The translations under genes and the position numbers were made by a program. Shown here one piece after another: positions 40,815 to 50,679 of a stretch of 64,000 nucleotides of DNA; position 1 is the stretch's first letter; each line of letters begins with the position of its first letter. The stretch comes from Stramentimicrobium sp964433555 (GTDB lineage: Bacteria > Atribacterota > Phoenicimicrobiia > Phoenicimicrobiales > Stramentimicrobiaceae): contig CAYSRG010000003.1 in NCBI GenBank assembly GCA_964433555.1, positions 86,649 to 150,648 of the forward strand. The letters are read 5' to 3'. A model generated the notes under the pieces. That model made no database searches and was not told the origin of the DNA. It saw only the letters and a list, made by a program, of their open reading frames with translations.

Positions 40815-43271
40815 TTATACACCTTGCTTATTTCTCCGAATAATCTCCTTAATACTCTGCTTGGTGGAAACTTCATGTCCTGGAAGTGGACATATTCGTT
40901 CATGTAAGGCATCAATAATCCACTCCTTCTGAGGAAAGAATACTTCTTCCAGCTCAGCAGGGGGAGTAATCCAGTTCCTAGAACCCAATATCACAATTGG
41001 TCCATCCAGAAGATCAAATAACAGTTGATGGAGATTAGATGCCACTGTATGGAGAAAAGAACCTCTTTCACAGGCATCTGAAGCTAATAATACTTTTCCG
41101 GTCTTTTGAACAGAATTAATCAATATCTGGTAATCGAGGGGATTAATAAATCTCAAATCTATAACTTCAGTAGAAAGATGATACTTTTCTTCTAACAACT
41201 GCGCTGCTTCTAAAGCACGATACAAGGTAGCACCAATAGTAATTATGGTCACATCTTTTCCTTCTCTTCTAACTATGGGTTCACCTTCATTGATTTCATA
41301 ATAACCGGTAGGAACTCCCTCTTTAACAAATTGTTCTCCAATGTCATACAATCTTTGACTCTCAAAAAAGATAACCGGATCAGTTCCTCTTAAAGCCAGA
41401 TTTAACATACCTTTGGCATCATAGGGAGTTGCTGGAAACATTACCTTTAAGCCCGGGATATGAGCCACTAAAGAAGCCCAATCTTGAGAATGTTGCGCAC
41501 CATATTTATTACCTACCGAAACTCGAACTACCAGTGGCATCTTCAATACAGCAGCGGACATAGCCTGCCATTTGGAAATTTGGTTAAAAATTTCATCACC
41601 TGCTCTACCCATAAAATCACAGTACATCAATTCCACTACTGCCCGTCCTCCGCTTAAAGCATAACCAGCAGCGGAACCAACAATAGCTCCTTCTGAAATT
41701 GAGGTATTAAACAAACGATGATAAGGAAGCGATTCGCTTAATCCGCGATACACACCAAACGCTCCACCCCATTCCCTGTTTTCTTCTCCATAGGCAACCA
41801 TCGTAGGATCCTGAGAAAAACGAAATAGCATGGCTTCAAAGAGAGCATCCCGATAGGTAAGCTGGCGCATTCTGGGTACCTCTTTTCCCCTCTCATCAAG
41901 ATAATAACGCTTTTTCTGAGCTATAGACTTTACGCGTGAATTTTTATTCTCTGGTATTAATAACTCAGGTTTCCGATCATCCATTTTATCCATCAGTTGG
42001 TTGGAAAACATAAACCTCTCAATCAAGTCACCATTCGGTCTGGGTGATATTTCCTCAGAAGAAGCTAATTGAGTAATATGTTTTATTTTTTTTCTTACTA
42101 TTTCCTTTATTTTCTGGCATTCCGCATCATTTATGAGGCCATGCACTTGCAGATATTTCCGATAACCTTCCAAACCATCTACTGCCTGCCAACTTTCGAT
42201 TTCTTCTCTAGACCGGTAGGTAGAAGGATCAGAGGGAGAATGACCGGAAAAGCGATAAGTAATAGTATCCAATAATACAGGCCCTTCTCCGGCTAATAAT
42301 AACTTTTTTTTACGTTTAATGGCATCAGCGACTGCTAAAGGATTGTATCCATCTACTCTCTCACTATGCATATTTTGGTAATTCACTCCTGCTCCCACCC
42401 GTGCCAGATACTGAAAGCCCATAGTTTCACCAGAGGTCTGTCCACCCATGCCATAAAAATTATTAAAAAAATTAAATAAAATTGGAGGAGCTCCTCCGAT
42501 CTTTTTGTTCCATAGGGTATGAAATTGTTCCATAGCAGCAATAGTAATTGCCTCCCATACTGGTCCACAACCCATAGCACCATCACCTATACAGCTTATG
42601 ACTATTCCCGGTTTTCGGTTAATTCTCTTAAAAAAAGCTGCCCCTACACTGATATCCGCAGAACCACCTACAATAGCATTATTGGGCATACTGCCAAATG
42701 GGGCAAAAAAGGCATGCATGGAACCTCCCATTCCCCTGTTAAAACCATCTTTACGTCCAAATATTTCTGCTAATACTCCATACAAAATAAAATCCTCTAC
42801 CAGATCTGAAAATTCTCCCTGATGGTGTTTTTCCACTACTCTTAAACATGAACCATCCAGATAGTCTTGCATAACTTGCCATAACTCTTTTTTCTCTAAT
42901 TTTCTTACAGCAGCAAAACACTTAGCTAGAATCTCTCCATGGCTACGGTGAGAACCAAAGATATAATCATCAGGTTCTAAGTTAAGACACATTCCTACTG
43001 TTGCTGATTCCTGTCCTAAAGAAAGATGGGCTGGTCCCGCATGTTTATAATATATTTCCTGGTAGGAACCTTTAGTTTTAATATTATCCAGCATAGTTTC
43101 AAACTCGCGAATAATCAGCATATCGTAATATATTTGTTTCAATGTTGATTCTCCATAAAGACTTAACTCTTTCTTAATATCTGGTTGATATTGATTAAGG
43201 GGAATACTATCAATATGAATATAACCTTTTTGCCGGACTTCTTTAGGATCAACAAATAATGATTTGGGCAT
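40815..43271 (-). CDS. Fused alpha-beta E1 of a 2-oxoacid dehydrogenase complex
   Basis: This 818-residue protein joins the two halves of E1. The alpha part (about 40-430) has SHRSHGEILAKCFAAVRKLE, the ThDP motif IGDGAMGCGPVWEAITIAAM and SGHSPSDPSTYRS. The beta part (about 475-818) has TYRDALFEAMLFRFSQDPTM, GYALSGGRAVVELMYCDFMG and VIDLRFINPLDYQILINSVQ. It decarboxylates a 2-oxoacid, passing the acyl group to lipoyl-E2. Pyruvate, branched-chain acids or acetoin are possible. The E2 gene is 63 bp upstream. No E3 is in the window. Its ribosome site is AGGAGTG before ATG 43271. Confidence 0.88.
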   Translation of the reverse strand: MPKSLFVDPKEVRQKGYIHIDSIPLNQYQPDIKKELSLYGESTLKQIYYDMLIIREFETMLDNIKTKGSYQEIYYKHAGPAHLSLGQESATVGMCLNLEPDDYIFGSHRSHGEILAKCFAAVRKLEKKELWQVMQDYLDGSCLRVVEKHHQGEFSDLVEDFILYGVLAEIFGRKDGFNRGMGGSMHAFFAPFGSMPNNAIVGGSADISVGAAFFKRINRKPGIVISCIGDGAMGCGPVWEAITIAAMEQFHTLWNKKIGGAPPILFNFFNNFYGMGGQTSGETMGFQYLARVGAGVNYQNMHSERVDGYNPLAVADAIKRKKKLLLAGEGPVLLDTITYRFSGHSPSDPSTYRSREEIESWQAVDGLEGYRKYLQVHGLINDAECQKIKEIVRKKIKHITQLASSEEISPRPNGDLIERFMFSNQLMDKMDDRKPELLIPENKNSRVKSIAQKKRYYLDERGKEVPRMRQLTYRDALFEAMLFRFSQDPTMVAYGEENREWGGAFGVYRGLSESLPYHRLFNTSISEGAIVGSAAGYALSGGRAVVELMYCDFMGRAGDEIFNQISKWQAMSAAVLKMPLVVRVSVGNKYGAQHSQDWASLVAHIPGLKVMFPATPYDAKGMLNLALRGTDPVIFFESQRLYDIGEQFVKEGVPTGYYEINEGEPIVRREGKDVTIITIGATLYRALEAAQLLEEKYHLSTEVIDLRFINPLDYQILINSVQKTGKVLLASDACERGSFLHTVASNLHQLLFDLLDGPIVILGSRNWITPPAELEEVFFPQKEWIIDALHERICPLPGHEVSTKQSIKEIIRRNKQGV

Positions 43272-43334
43272 TTATATCACTCCTTCCTGTAGCAATCTCA
43301 GTAAAGAAAAGCATAGCATAATAGATTTTTTTAA

Positions 43335-44573
43335 CTATGGTGTCTCATCAGGTTGATAGGAAAAATTTTCTAAAATAGTAATAACCTGTTGCAAGAAACG
43401 TGCAGCGGGTGCTCCATCAACAACTCTATGGTCAAAGGTAAGAGAAAGACCAATATAAGGTGAAAATTCAATAACATTGGTTTTCTTAATTGGTCGTAGT
43501 TGGGGACACCCGATACCAATAATTCCTGTCTGTGGGGCATTAAGAATTGGAGTAAAGTATTCAACTCCTAGATTTCCTAAATTAGTAACTGTAAATGTGC
43601 CTCCTTCCAGATCTTCAGGTTGAATACTTTTATCTATACATTGCTGTGTCAATTGTTGTACTTTCCGAGCAAATTGCAACAGAGAATATTGCTCTGCTTG
43701 ATGAAGAACGGGTGCTTTCAATCCTTCAGCAGTATCTACAGCAAAACCCAGATGAACTTCTTTAAACTGGATTATCATCCTTTCCTGAGCATAACTATTT
43801 ATAGCAGGATTATTCTTCAATGCTTTAATAATTCCAAACATAATAAGATGATTAATATTGATATCTGGATAGGATAATGTTTCTTTTGTTTCTTTTAATT
43901 GAGCGCGATATTCCATTACCCTTTTTGCTAAAAAGGAAGAATGTAGGGTTAGTTGAGCAGAATTCTGGATGGAAAATAACATCCTCTCGGCAATAATTTT
44001 ACGAATTCCTTTCATAGGAATTTTCTGATATGATTCAGATTTTATTTTCTTTTCGGAAGTGGATATTGTCAGATGCCCCATCGTTTGAATTGTCTCTTGC
44101 ACATCTCGCTCAATTATCCTCCCCTCCGGGCCACTTCCTTTGATAGTAGAGATATCTAAATTCTTAGTTATGGCTAAGGTATGGGCTCTGGGAGAAATCT
44201 TGATATGTATATGTTGATCAATATCACCTTTACCTTCCAATTGATCCAGAGTGGTTTTTCCAACAGCAGTCTCAGATTTTAGGGATACTTCTTTTTTGGT
44301 CTTTTCTTTTTTTAAGAGATGTTGGTATTCTTCTCCTGGTTTCCCGATAACAGCAATAGTCTCCATTACCGGTACTTCCTCGCCTTCTTTATGTAATATC
44401 TTTAACAAAATACCTGTGGCTGGAGATTCAATTTCGAAAACTGCTTTATTAGTTTCAACTGCACAGATAATTTCTCCTTTTTCTACTCCTTCTCCCTCTT
44501 TCTTTTTCCACTCCTGTATTAGACAGCTTTCATCGGAAAGTCCCTTTTGTGGGACAATCACCCTGGTTACCAT
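43335..44573 (-). CDS. Dihydrolipoamide acyltransferase (E2) of a 2-oxoacid dehydrogenase complex
   Basis: This 412-residue E2 has an N-terminal lipoyl domain with the modified lysine in CAVETNKAVFEIESPATGI, a flexible charged linker, a peripheral-subunit-binding domain (SPRAHTLAITKNLDISTIKG then SGPEGRIIERDV), and the catalytic acyltransferase core ending with FTVTNLGNLGVEYFTPILNA and TFDHRVVDGAPAARFLQQVI, which contains the HxxxDG active site. It works with the fused E1 encoded immediately downstream. Only one lipoyl domain is present. The upstream GGGGGTGG ribosome site before ATG 44573 is good. It is first in the sugar/E1-E2 unit. Confidence 0.9.
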   Translation of the reverse strand: MVTRVIVPQKGLSDESCLIQEWKKKEGEGVEKGEIICAVETNKAVFEIESPATGILLKILHKEGEEVPVMETIAVIGKPGEEYQHLLKKEKTKKEVSLKSETAVGKTTLDQLEGKGDIDQHIHIKISPRAHTLAITKNLDISTIKGSGPEGRIIERDVQETIQTMGHLTISTSEKKIKSESYQKIPMKGIRKIIAERMLFSIQNSAQLTLHSSFLAKRVMEYRAQLKETKETLSYPDININHLIMFGIIKALKNNPAINSYAQERMIIQFKEVHLGFAVDTAEGLKAPVLHQAEQYSLLQFARKVQQLTQQCIDKSIQPEDLEGGTFTVTNLGNLGVEYFTPILNAPQTGIIGIGCPQLRPIKKTNVIEFSPYIGLSLTFDHRVVDGAPAARFLQQVITILENFSYQPDETP

Positions 44574-45061
44574 AACTCGCCACCCCCTATTGTTTTTAGG
44601 TGCAAGTCAAACAAATATAGCTTGTTTACTAATCTAAGTTTAATTATATCATTATTATATGGTTTTTGGTTTACAGTTTTAGTTTAATTCCATGCAGGTA
44701 TAGAAAAGGTAGATTTATTTACTCCCTATGTTCGTTGGCAATGACAATTTAGTCGTTAGTCGAAAGTATCTAGTCGTTAGTAGATGGTAGGTTATTATTG
44801 GTTTTCAGTTAAGACCATTAGATTTGGATTTTTAAATGATAATTCTTAATACTTAATAATGACTTATTACCCATTACTATATATTCTTCACGTTATACTG
44901 TATATATTACATGATATAGGCAATACACATTACATATAACTAAAGTGTCATTGCGACCTGACCCTTAACTAGTGTTAAGAGCAAGTGTGGCAATCTCATT
45001 CACTTATTCCCATATAAATGCTATACCATATACGCTATACTTTATACGGTATATTATATAC
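44574..45061. other. Intergenic region with repeats, no gene
   Basis: This 488-bp gap lies between fucI and the E2 gene. It contains a direct repeat TAGTCGTTAGT (44750-44760 and 44771-44781), and a sequence with ends TGTCATTGCGACC and GTGGCAATCTCATT (44945-45000) related to those at 17961 and 18179. Around it are low-complexity TATAC/TATAT repeats. The part next to 44573 must hold the E2 promoter. I see no coding frame. Confidence 0.5.
44945..45000 (+). repeat. Intergenic repeat, TGTYATTGC/GCAATCTC type (copy 3)
   Basis: It starts GTGTCATTGCGACCTGACC and ends AAGTGTGGCAATCTCATT. The middle has a small palindrome, TTAACTAGTGTTAA. It lies between fucI and the E2 gene. Confidence 0.45.
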
Positions 45062-46849
45062 TTACTTATAAAGTGGTCCAAAATTCCGACAGGCTCGAAA
45101 ATCGGCATTTTCTAAATTATCTGTACCAAAGGCGCTCCAGGTTTTGGGTCTGAAAATATTCTCTTCGGATACATTATGCATAGCAACTGGAATCCGTAAT
45201 AAAGAAGCTAGGGTAATTAAATCCTTCCCAATATGCCCATAACTTACTGCTCCATGATTGGCACCCCAATAATTCATTACAGAATAAACATCTTGAAAAG
45301 CTCCCTTTCCTGTAATTATGGGAGCAAACCAGGTAGTAGGCCAGGTGGGATCAGTCCTCTCTGTTAAAACATAGCTAACATCATCAGGTAACTCAACCGT
45401 ATATCCTTCAGCAATTTGGAGTACAGGACCCAATCCTTTTATGAGATTAATACGAGACATGGTTACTGGCATTTCACCGCGAGTCCAGAAAGTGGAAGAA
45501 TAACCCCCTCCCCTAAAATATTCTAAGTTGGCTGGACTCCAGTGAGTATTTTCCAGACATGCCTTGACATCTTGTTCATTTATTTCCCAGAATTGCTTCA
45601 TAACTGAGTGTCCATTTTCTTTCTGCTGACCGGTAGCATCAAGGGTAGTAGCACCAGAATTAAGCAAGTGGATAACACCATTTTTTGCTCTTCCGCTTAA
45701 TTCTCTTCCGGTAACCCTTTTCACAGACTCAGGGCTCCAGAAGGTGCGCACATCTGAAAACATCTGTGCCCGATTGCTCAGCAGATGATTCCATAACATA
45801 GCAATTCCATTCAGACAATCATTTTCTGTAGCAAATATGAATGGTTCCCGAATACCATTCCAGTCAAAAGAAGTATTAAGTATGGTCTCGGTGAAATCTC
45901 CATTGGGAAAATGGTCAGTCCATTGTCTTTGTCCCTGAAATCCAGCGGCAATAGCATTATGTCCTTCGGATTCTTCCTGATAATCCATCTCTGCTAACTT
46001 TTTATTACCGATCATTAAATCTCGAGCAATTATGGTCATCTTAACTACTGTTTCCCATTCTTTTTCTTTTTGTTGCCAGGAGTGCCTTATCTTCTCCTTA
46101 TTTCTATCTTCACCTTCCCGGCAATTTTCTTTTACCCAAGCCAGCGCTTTTTGATATTCCTCCTGATCATAGATTCCCTCGTTCATCCTGCGTATAAATT
46201 CTGACATATCTACAAATTCAGTACGCATTCCCAGATAATCTTTTAAAAATTCTGGATTTATGACTGAACCAGCAATACCCATAGATACACTGCCTAAAGA
46301 AAGGTAAGACTTCCCCTTCATTATTGCCACCGCTAAGCCTGCTTTGACAAATTGCAATATCTTTCCTTTTACATCTTCTGGAATGGTTTCATCATTAGCA
46401 TCCATTACTTCCTTTCCATAAATACCAAAGGCTGGTAATCCCAACTGATCATGGCCAGCTAACGCTGCAGCTAAATAGACAGCACCAGGTCTTTCAGTTC
46501 CATTAAATCCCCAAATAGCCTTCGGTAAATAGGGATCCATATCAATGGTTTCCATCCCATAACACCAGCAAGGAGTAACACTAAGAGATACCCCTATATT
46601 GGAATGAGCAAATTTATCCGCACATTTTGCTGCTTCTGCCACTCCACCAATAGTAGTATCAGCAATAACACATTCTACCGGCAAACCATTAGGATGACGC
46701 AAATGTGAACTTATTAAGTTAGCAGCTCTTTCCGCCATTTTCATAGTCTGCTCTTCTAAAGACTCACGTACCCCCCTTCTTCTTCCATCTATAATTGGCC
46801 TTATCCCTACTCTGGGAAGTGTACCAATTAGTCTGTTTTTAAAACCCAT
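45062..46849 (-). CDS. fucI: L-fucose isomerase (FucI)
   Basis: This 595-residue enzyme matches L-fucose/D-arabinose isomerase over its length: the start LPRVGIRPIIDGRRRGVRES, VIADTTIGGVAEAAKCADKF, DMDPYLPKAIWGFNGTERPG, and the active-site region with WTDHFPNGDFTETILNTSFD. The later TENDCLNGIAMLWNHLLSNR and HGAVSYGHIGKDL are also family-typical. It converts aldose to ketose using Mn2+, with an Asp and Glu ligands. A strong GAGGAG ribosome site precedes ATG 46849. FucU mutarotase is encoded 127 bp upstream. Fuculokinase and fuculose-phosphate aldolase genes are not in the window, so the downstream path is unclear. Confidence 0.93.
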   Translation of the reverse strand: MGFKNRLIGTLPRVGIRPIIDGRRRGVRESLEEQTMKMAERAANLISSHLRHPNGLPVECVIADTTIGGVAEAAKCADKFAHSNIGVSLSVTPCWCYGMETIDMDPYLPKAIWGFNGTERPGAVYLAAALAGHDQLGLPAFGIYGKEVMDANDETIPEDVKGKILQFVKAGLAVAIMKGKSYLSLGSVSMGIAGSVINPEFLKDYLGMRTEFVDMSEFIRRMNEGIYDQEEYQKALAWVKENCREGEDRNKEKIRHSWQQKEKEWETVVKMTIIARDLMIGNKKLAEMDYQEESEGHNAIAAGFQGQRQWTDHFPNGDFTETILNTSFDWNGIREPFIFATENDCLNGIAMLWNHLLSNRAQMFSDVRTFWSPESVKRVTGRELSGRAKNGVIHLLNSGATTLDATGQQKENGHSVMKQFWEINEQDVKACLENTHWSPANLEYFRGGGYSSTFWTRGEMPVTMSRINLIKGLGPVLQIAEGYTVELPDDVSYVLTERTDPTWPTTWFAPIITGKGAFQDVYSVMNYWGANHGAVSYGHIGKDLITLASLLRIPVAMHNVSEENIFRPKTWSAFGTDNLENADFRACRNFGPLYK

Positions 46850-46976
46850 TTTTTGACTCCTCTCTATCTAATAATTGCAGTATAAACTTTTTTAATCATA
46901 CTAACCAGTAAGAGGGTGTTCTGTTAGTTCAGTAGTAATGACACAACAAAATAAAAATACTCTATAACTACATATA

Positions 46977-47396
46977 TTAAGAAATAACACCCTTCTTTAA
47001 AATAATATTGGCATATAGCGACCTTTCTCCGGTTGCCACAATAGCATAACCTTGAGCAGCTCTTTGATAAAATTGGAATCTTTCCAGAGTTTTAATACTA
47101 TAATTTTCTTTAGATGCCTTAAAAATATTTTCGTAACACTGCCATATCTGGGGTTTGGCTTCCTTACCAGTATCCATATAAAATACATTATGAGCTTCAT
47201 ATTGATCCAGGGGTAGAAAAAGTAAAATTGCCTCTAACAACTCTGGAATACCGTGACCATCGGCTCTTACGCTCAAGGTGCCAGCAGACTCCACCGGATA
47301 ATTTGCATCCGCCAGTACAATCTCATCCCCATGTCCCATCTCCATTAACACCATCATTAACTCCGGAGAAATAATCGCTGGAATATTCTTCAACAT
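46977..47396 (-). CDS. fucU: L-fucose mutarotase (RbsD/FucU family)
   Basis: This small protein interconverts sugar anomers for FucI. The family motifs are MLKNIPAIISPELMMVLMEM, then GHGDEIVLADANYPVES with the His and Asp of the active site, and KLERFQFYQRAAQGYAIVAT near the end. I take the start at ATG 47396, which has an AAGGAGAG ribosome site and gives a normal length of 139 residues; the frame is open back to 47483 but that extension has no ribosome site. It is followed by fucI on the same strand, so both belong to one unit. Confidence 0.92.
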   Translation of the reverse strand: MLKNIPAIISPELMMVLMEMGHGDEIVLADANYPVESAGTLSVRADGHGIPELLEAILLFLPLDQYEAHNVFYMDTGKEAKPQIWQCYENIFKASKENYSIKTLERFQFYQRAAQGYAIVATGERSLYANIILKKGVIS

Positions 47397-47640
47397 AATT
47401 ACTCTCCTTTCTATACAGTCTATATTTAAACCAAAACAAGGTAATAATATTTGACCACAAGGATTGTGAATAATTCTTTGCACTTTATTTTTATTATGAA
47501 TCAGTTATTCTTAACTACTAAAATGTATCTTTTACCTTATTTTATTCACATAGCTTTTATATTATTTTATCATTAAAATCTATAAATATCATAACGTGAT
47601 ACAATTTGTTAGGCATGAATCTGTTTTCCCTTTTTTTGTT

Positions 47641-47874
47641 TTATAAATGATATAAATTCCTATTCTTTAAAAAAACAAAACTCCAGTATAATAATGCTCC
47701 AAGTAAACACAAATAGCCTGGTATATTATAATTTATACAAGCATACCGCCGTAATTGGTCATAAATACTGTCTAAGCAAGCTGTGCTATTGGTAAAGCAA
47801 ACACTTCTTTCCCTTTTTCTGGTAAAGTCTTGATAGACTAATGACTGAATAAAAATAACAATCATTATAATCAT
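47641..47874 (-). CDS. Possible small membrane protein (uncertain)
   Basis: This 77-residue frame has a hydrophobic start (MIIMIVIFIQSLVYQ), a polar centre with three cysteines (residues 26, 33 and 45) and a second hydrophobic segment (YLCLLGALLYWSFVFL, with a fourth cysteine, C57). I recognise no family and see no ribosome site. It lies in the 600-bp gap between fucU and the amidohydrolase gene, on the strand of both. It may be a real two-helix membrane peptide or a chance frame in AT-rich DNA. Confidence 0.25.
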   Translation of the reverse strand: MIIMIVIFIQSLVYQDFTRKRERSVCFTNSTACLDSIYDQLRRYACINYNIPGYLCLLGALLYWSFVFLKNRNLYHL

Positions 47875-48000
47875 AGCTATTTAAGATATTATAAAAATAA
47901 AGTAAGTCTTTTCTTTATTTATCGGGTCCTTGGTCCTCTATTTTTAATGCGTGAGGTTCCCCTTTACAATAAAGGTATGTCGCTTCTTCTTTTCTTGATA

Positions 48001-49227
48001 TTATTCCAAAAGATTTTTATATATCCTACCATTCTTCATTACCAGGCTTATATTTTTAAGCGCAGTAATGTTACTTAATGGATCTCCCTTTACAGAGATA
48101 AGATCAGCGAACTTACCTTTCTCTAACGTTCCGATCAAATCTTCCATACCAAGAAGTTCTGCGCTATTCTTAGTAACTGCCATAAGAGCTTCTAAATTTG
48201 AGGCACCAAGGTCAACAAGATATTTAGCCTCTTTCCATAAAAAAGTATGTACTGAATCAACTGCCAGGCAAAATTTTACACCAGCCTTAATTCCCTGTGA
48301 CATATACTTCTTTGTTAATTTTGCAGATTCTATCACTTTGTTTCTCCACCAATCTTTTTTATAGTCTTCTCCCGCCTGAAATCCAGTTTTTTCATCAAAA
48401 AACAACTGTAAATTGGGATCACTAAGCCTTGTTCCATACTTAATAAAGTATTCGATATCCTGTTCCTCAAGCATATTTGCATGCTCTATACTATCAATAC
48501 CGGCTTCCATAGCCCATCGCATAGCTGGCCCACCGATTGCATGCCCGGCAACTTTCATTCCAAGATCATGCGCTTGACCAATTGCCGCAAATAATTCCTC
48601 CCGGGTGTAGGCAGGCATCTGAGTCAGATCACCTCTACGGTAGTCCTCGCGAGTATTGCCGTGAGATACATTCGTTACAAATAACTTAACCACATCAGCA
48701 CCCATTGAAAAATTTTGTCTAATCATTTTTCTGAGCTCTTCTGGACCATCTGCCGGGGCAGCAAGAAAATATGCTGTACCATGGCTCGGACGTAATGGAC
48801 GAATTGATATTACCAAGCGTGGACCTGGAATTTCCCCAGTGTTTATGGCATCTCTAAATCTTAATTCGAGATCTCCTGCAGCACCCAACGTGCGCATCGT
48901 TGTTACGCCAGACGTTAAATCATGCTGCAAGTTAACACAACCTCCTAAAATAGCTGTGGTAAGATCAGAAGGAGGTTGTTCCTTTAACAAGGTCTTGAAT
49001 TCTGGACAATATTGACTATTCATTGTAATATGACAATGAGAATCAATTAAACCTGGCAGTACAGTTTCTTCCGTACAATCAATTACTTGACAATTCTGAG
49101 GAATAATGACAGATTCTAAAGTTCCCACTTCTATAATCCGATCACCTTGTATCATTACTACTCCTTTCGGAATAGGAGGCTTTTCCGGATCTATAATAAG
49201 CTGCTTGCTTTTAATAGCTGTTTTCAT
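48001..49227 (-). CDS. Amidohydrolase-family metal-dependent hydrolase
   Basis: This 408-residue enzyme has the amidohydrolase barrel. It has the first HxH in LPGLIDSHCHITM, a likely carbamylated lysine in GADVVKLFVTNVSHGN, metal or substrate histidines in KVAGHAIGGP and DSIEHANML, and an aspartate in LAVDSVHTF near residue 325. The motif order resembles imidazolonepropionase-like and Xaa-Arg/Pro dipeptidase enzymes such as Sgx9260-type hydrolases. Peptide or N-blocked amino acid substrates would fit its neighbours. An AAAGGAG ribosome site precedes ATG 49227. It is the last gene of the peptidase block. Confidence 0.85.
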   Translation of the reverse strand: MKTAIKSKQLIIDPEKPPIPKGVVMIQGDRIIEVGTLESVIIPQNCQVIDCTEETVLPGLIDSHCHITMNSQYCPEFKTLLKEQPPSDLTTAILGGCVNLQHDLTSGVTTMRTLGAAGDLELRFRDAINTGEIPGPRLVISIRPLRPSHGTAYFLAAPADGPEELRKMIRQNFSMGADVVKLFVTNVSHGNTREDYRRGDLTQMPAYTREELFAAIGQAHDLGMKVAGHAIGGPAMRWAMEAGIDSIEHANMLEEQDIEYFIKYGTRLSDPNLQLFFDEKTGFQAGEDYKKDWWRNKVIESAKLTKKYMSQGIKAGVKFCLAVDSVHTFLWKEAKYLVDLGASNLEALMAVTKNSAELLGMEDLIGTLEKGKFADLISVKGDPLSNITALKNISLVMKNGRIYKNLLE

Positions 49228-49416
49228 GACAAACTATCTCCTTTATATTATTTATATTATTTTCGCCTATAGACCTTTTAAAAATTTAATTTTGAATCAT
49301 TCCGTTATAATATCGACTCACATAATTCTAAATCATTTCAATCAGTATTTTGTTTCTCATTATTTTTTAAATAATAGCTTAAAATATTAAGATTAAAGAT
49401 ACTGCTCCCTTCATTA

Positions 49417-50598
49417 TCATTCAAATGTACCGAATTTAATGACTTTTTCATCTTCCATCAATACTTTTCCTTTAGCCACAACATGTTTAATTTGTAATGA
49501 ATCCTGATCAAGAACCAATAAATCTGCATCTTTACCTTCCCTGATTTCTCCCTTATGTTCGAACTTTAGATGTTCAGCAATATTTGTAGAAGTAACCCTG
49601 ATAGCATTTTCTATCGATAGTCTTTCTTGCTGAATCAGGTCTCTGAATTCTTGATGCAGTGAAGAAAGAGAGGAAACGGACATACCGATCAATTCTTTAT
49701 GTTCATTCCAACGGGGAATACTGCCGTTTCCATCAGAACTCATTGTAATTCTATTTATGGATACTCCTTCTTCTATCAACCTTTTTACTGCTCTAGAGGC
49801 TTTTATTTTCCCCGTTGATTGAGGTCCGGCAGATGCTCCAGTTGTTAAATCGACATAACCTCCCATCTTTCCGAAGGCAATATCATTTTTGAATGATTCC
49901 TCATTTTTTGCCAGGTGAGTTGGAGCAAATTGCCCTATGGGTATATCCGTCTTGTTTATAATCTCAAAAAGATAACCCAAACCTTGTTTTTCGCTTCCCA
50001 TGTGTATGTGAACTACTCCTGCCTTCCCAGCTAATATACCAGCTATTCTTGACTCAGAAACCACCCTGATAAATTCCTCTATTGTAGGATGAGAGGCTCT
50101 ATGATCTGATACGGCAATTTTTAAACCAATAACTTTATCAACGAACAATAAGTCAGATGTAATACTCCCGGTAATTGTTGGAGAAGGATATTGGTATGCA
50201 CCAGTATAGATCCAGGTACTGATACCCTCTTGCTCCAATTCTTTGGCCTTCATAAAAAGAGATTTTAGCGAACGCGCTATTCCGTCTGTTCCTAACAAAC
50301 CAACAACCGCAGTAATGCCTGCTTTCACAAATTCACTGAATTGGGTTGGAGGAGTTCGGTATTGAGGCCCGCCCTCTCCACCACCTCCATCAAGGTGAAC
50401 ATGCTGATCAATATGCCCTGGAATAATGATACATTTTGAAGCATCCAATATTTTTAAATACCCGTTTATCATATCAAAAACTGTTAAATCAATATCCTGA
50501 CCAATAGAGAAAACTTTCTCATGAATGATCAGGATATCTTTCATCCCTTTATAGTCCGGAGAATATATATGACCACTTTTTATCAATAATAGACTCAT
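49417..50598 (-). CDS. iadA: Isoaspartyl (beta-aspartyl) dipeptidase
   Basis: This 393-residue enzyme hydrolyses beta-aspartyl dipeptides, which arise from aged or isomerised proteins or from cyanophycin. It has the HxH in IPGHIDQHVHLDGGGGEGGP, the glycine-rich loop and GLLGTDGIARSLKSL, the metal-bridging lysine in GLKIAVSDHRASHP, HIHMGSEKQGLGYLFEII and the aspartate in TMSSDGNGSIPRWNE. These match IadA closely. The motif YSPDYKGMKDILI at the start belongs to the small beta domain. The gene has an AAAGG ribosome site and is 81 bp downstream of the M55 peptidase gene. Confidence 0.92.
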   Translation of the reverse strand: MSLLLIKSGHIYSPDYKGMKDILIIHEKVFSIGQDIDLTVFDMINGYLKILDASKCIIIPGHIDQHVHLDGGGGEGGPQYRTPPTQFSEFVKAGITAVVGLLGTDGIARSLKSLFMKAKELEQEGISTWIYTGAYQYPSPTITGSITSDLLFVDKVIGLKIAVSDHRASHPTIEEFIRVVSESRIAGILAGKAGVVHIHMGSEKQGLGYLFEIINKTDIPIGQFAPTHLAKNEESFKNDIAFGKMGGYVDLTTGASAGPQSTGKIKASRAVKRLIEEGVSINRITMSSDGNGSIPRWNEHKELIGMSVSSLSSLHQEFRDLIQQERLSIENAIRVTSTNIAEHLKFEHKGEIREGKDADLLVLDQDSLQIKHVVAKGKVLMEDEKVIKFGTFE

Positions 50599-50679
50599 AC
50601 TTCTGTACCTTTCACAAACTCTTGTTTAGTCAGACTTTTTTTAATTGAAAGCATATCCCTCTTTCCATTATGGAAAATA

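Noticed and set aside
47397..47483. Longer fucU start giving 29 extra residues
   Set aside because: The internal ATG 47396 has a clear AAGGAG site and gives the normal family length.
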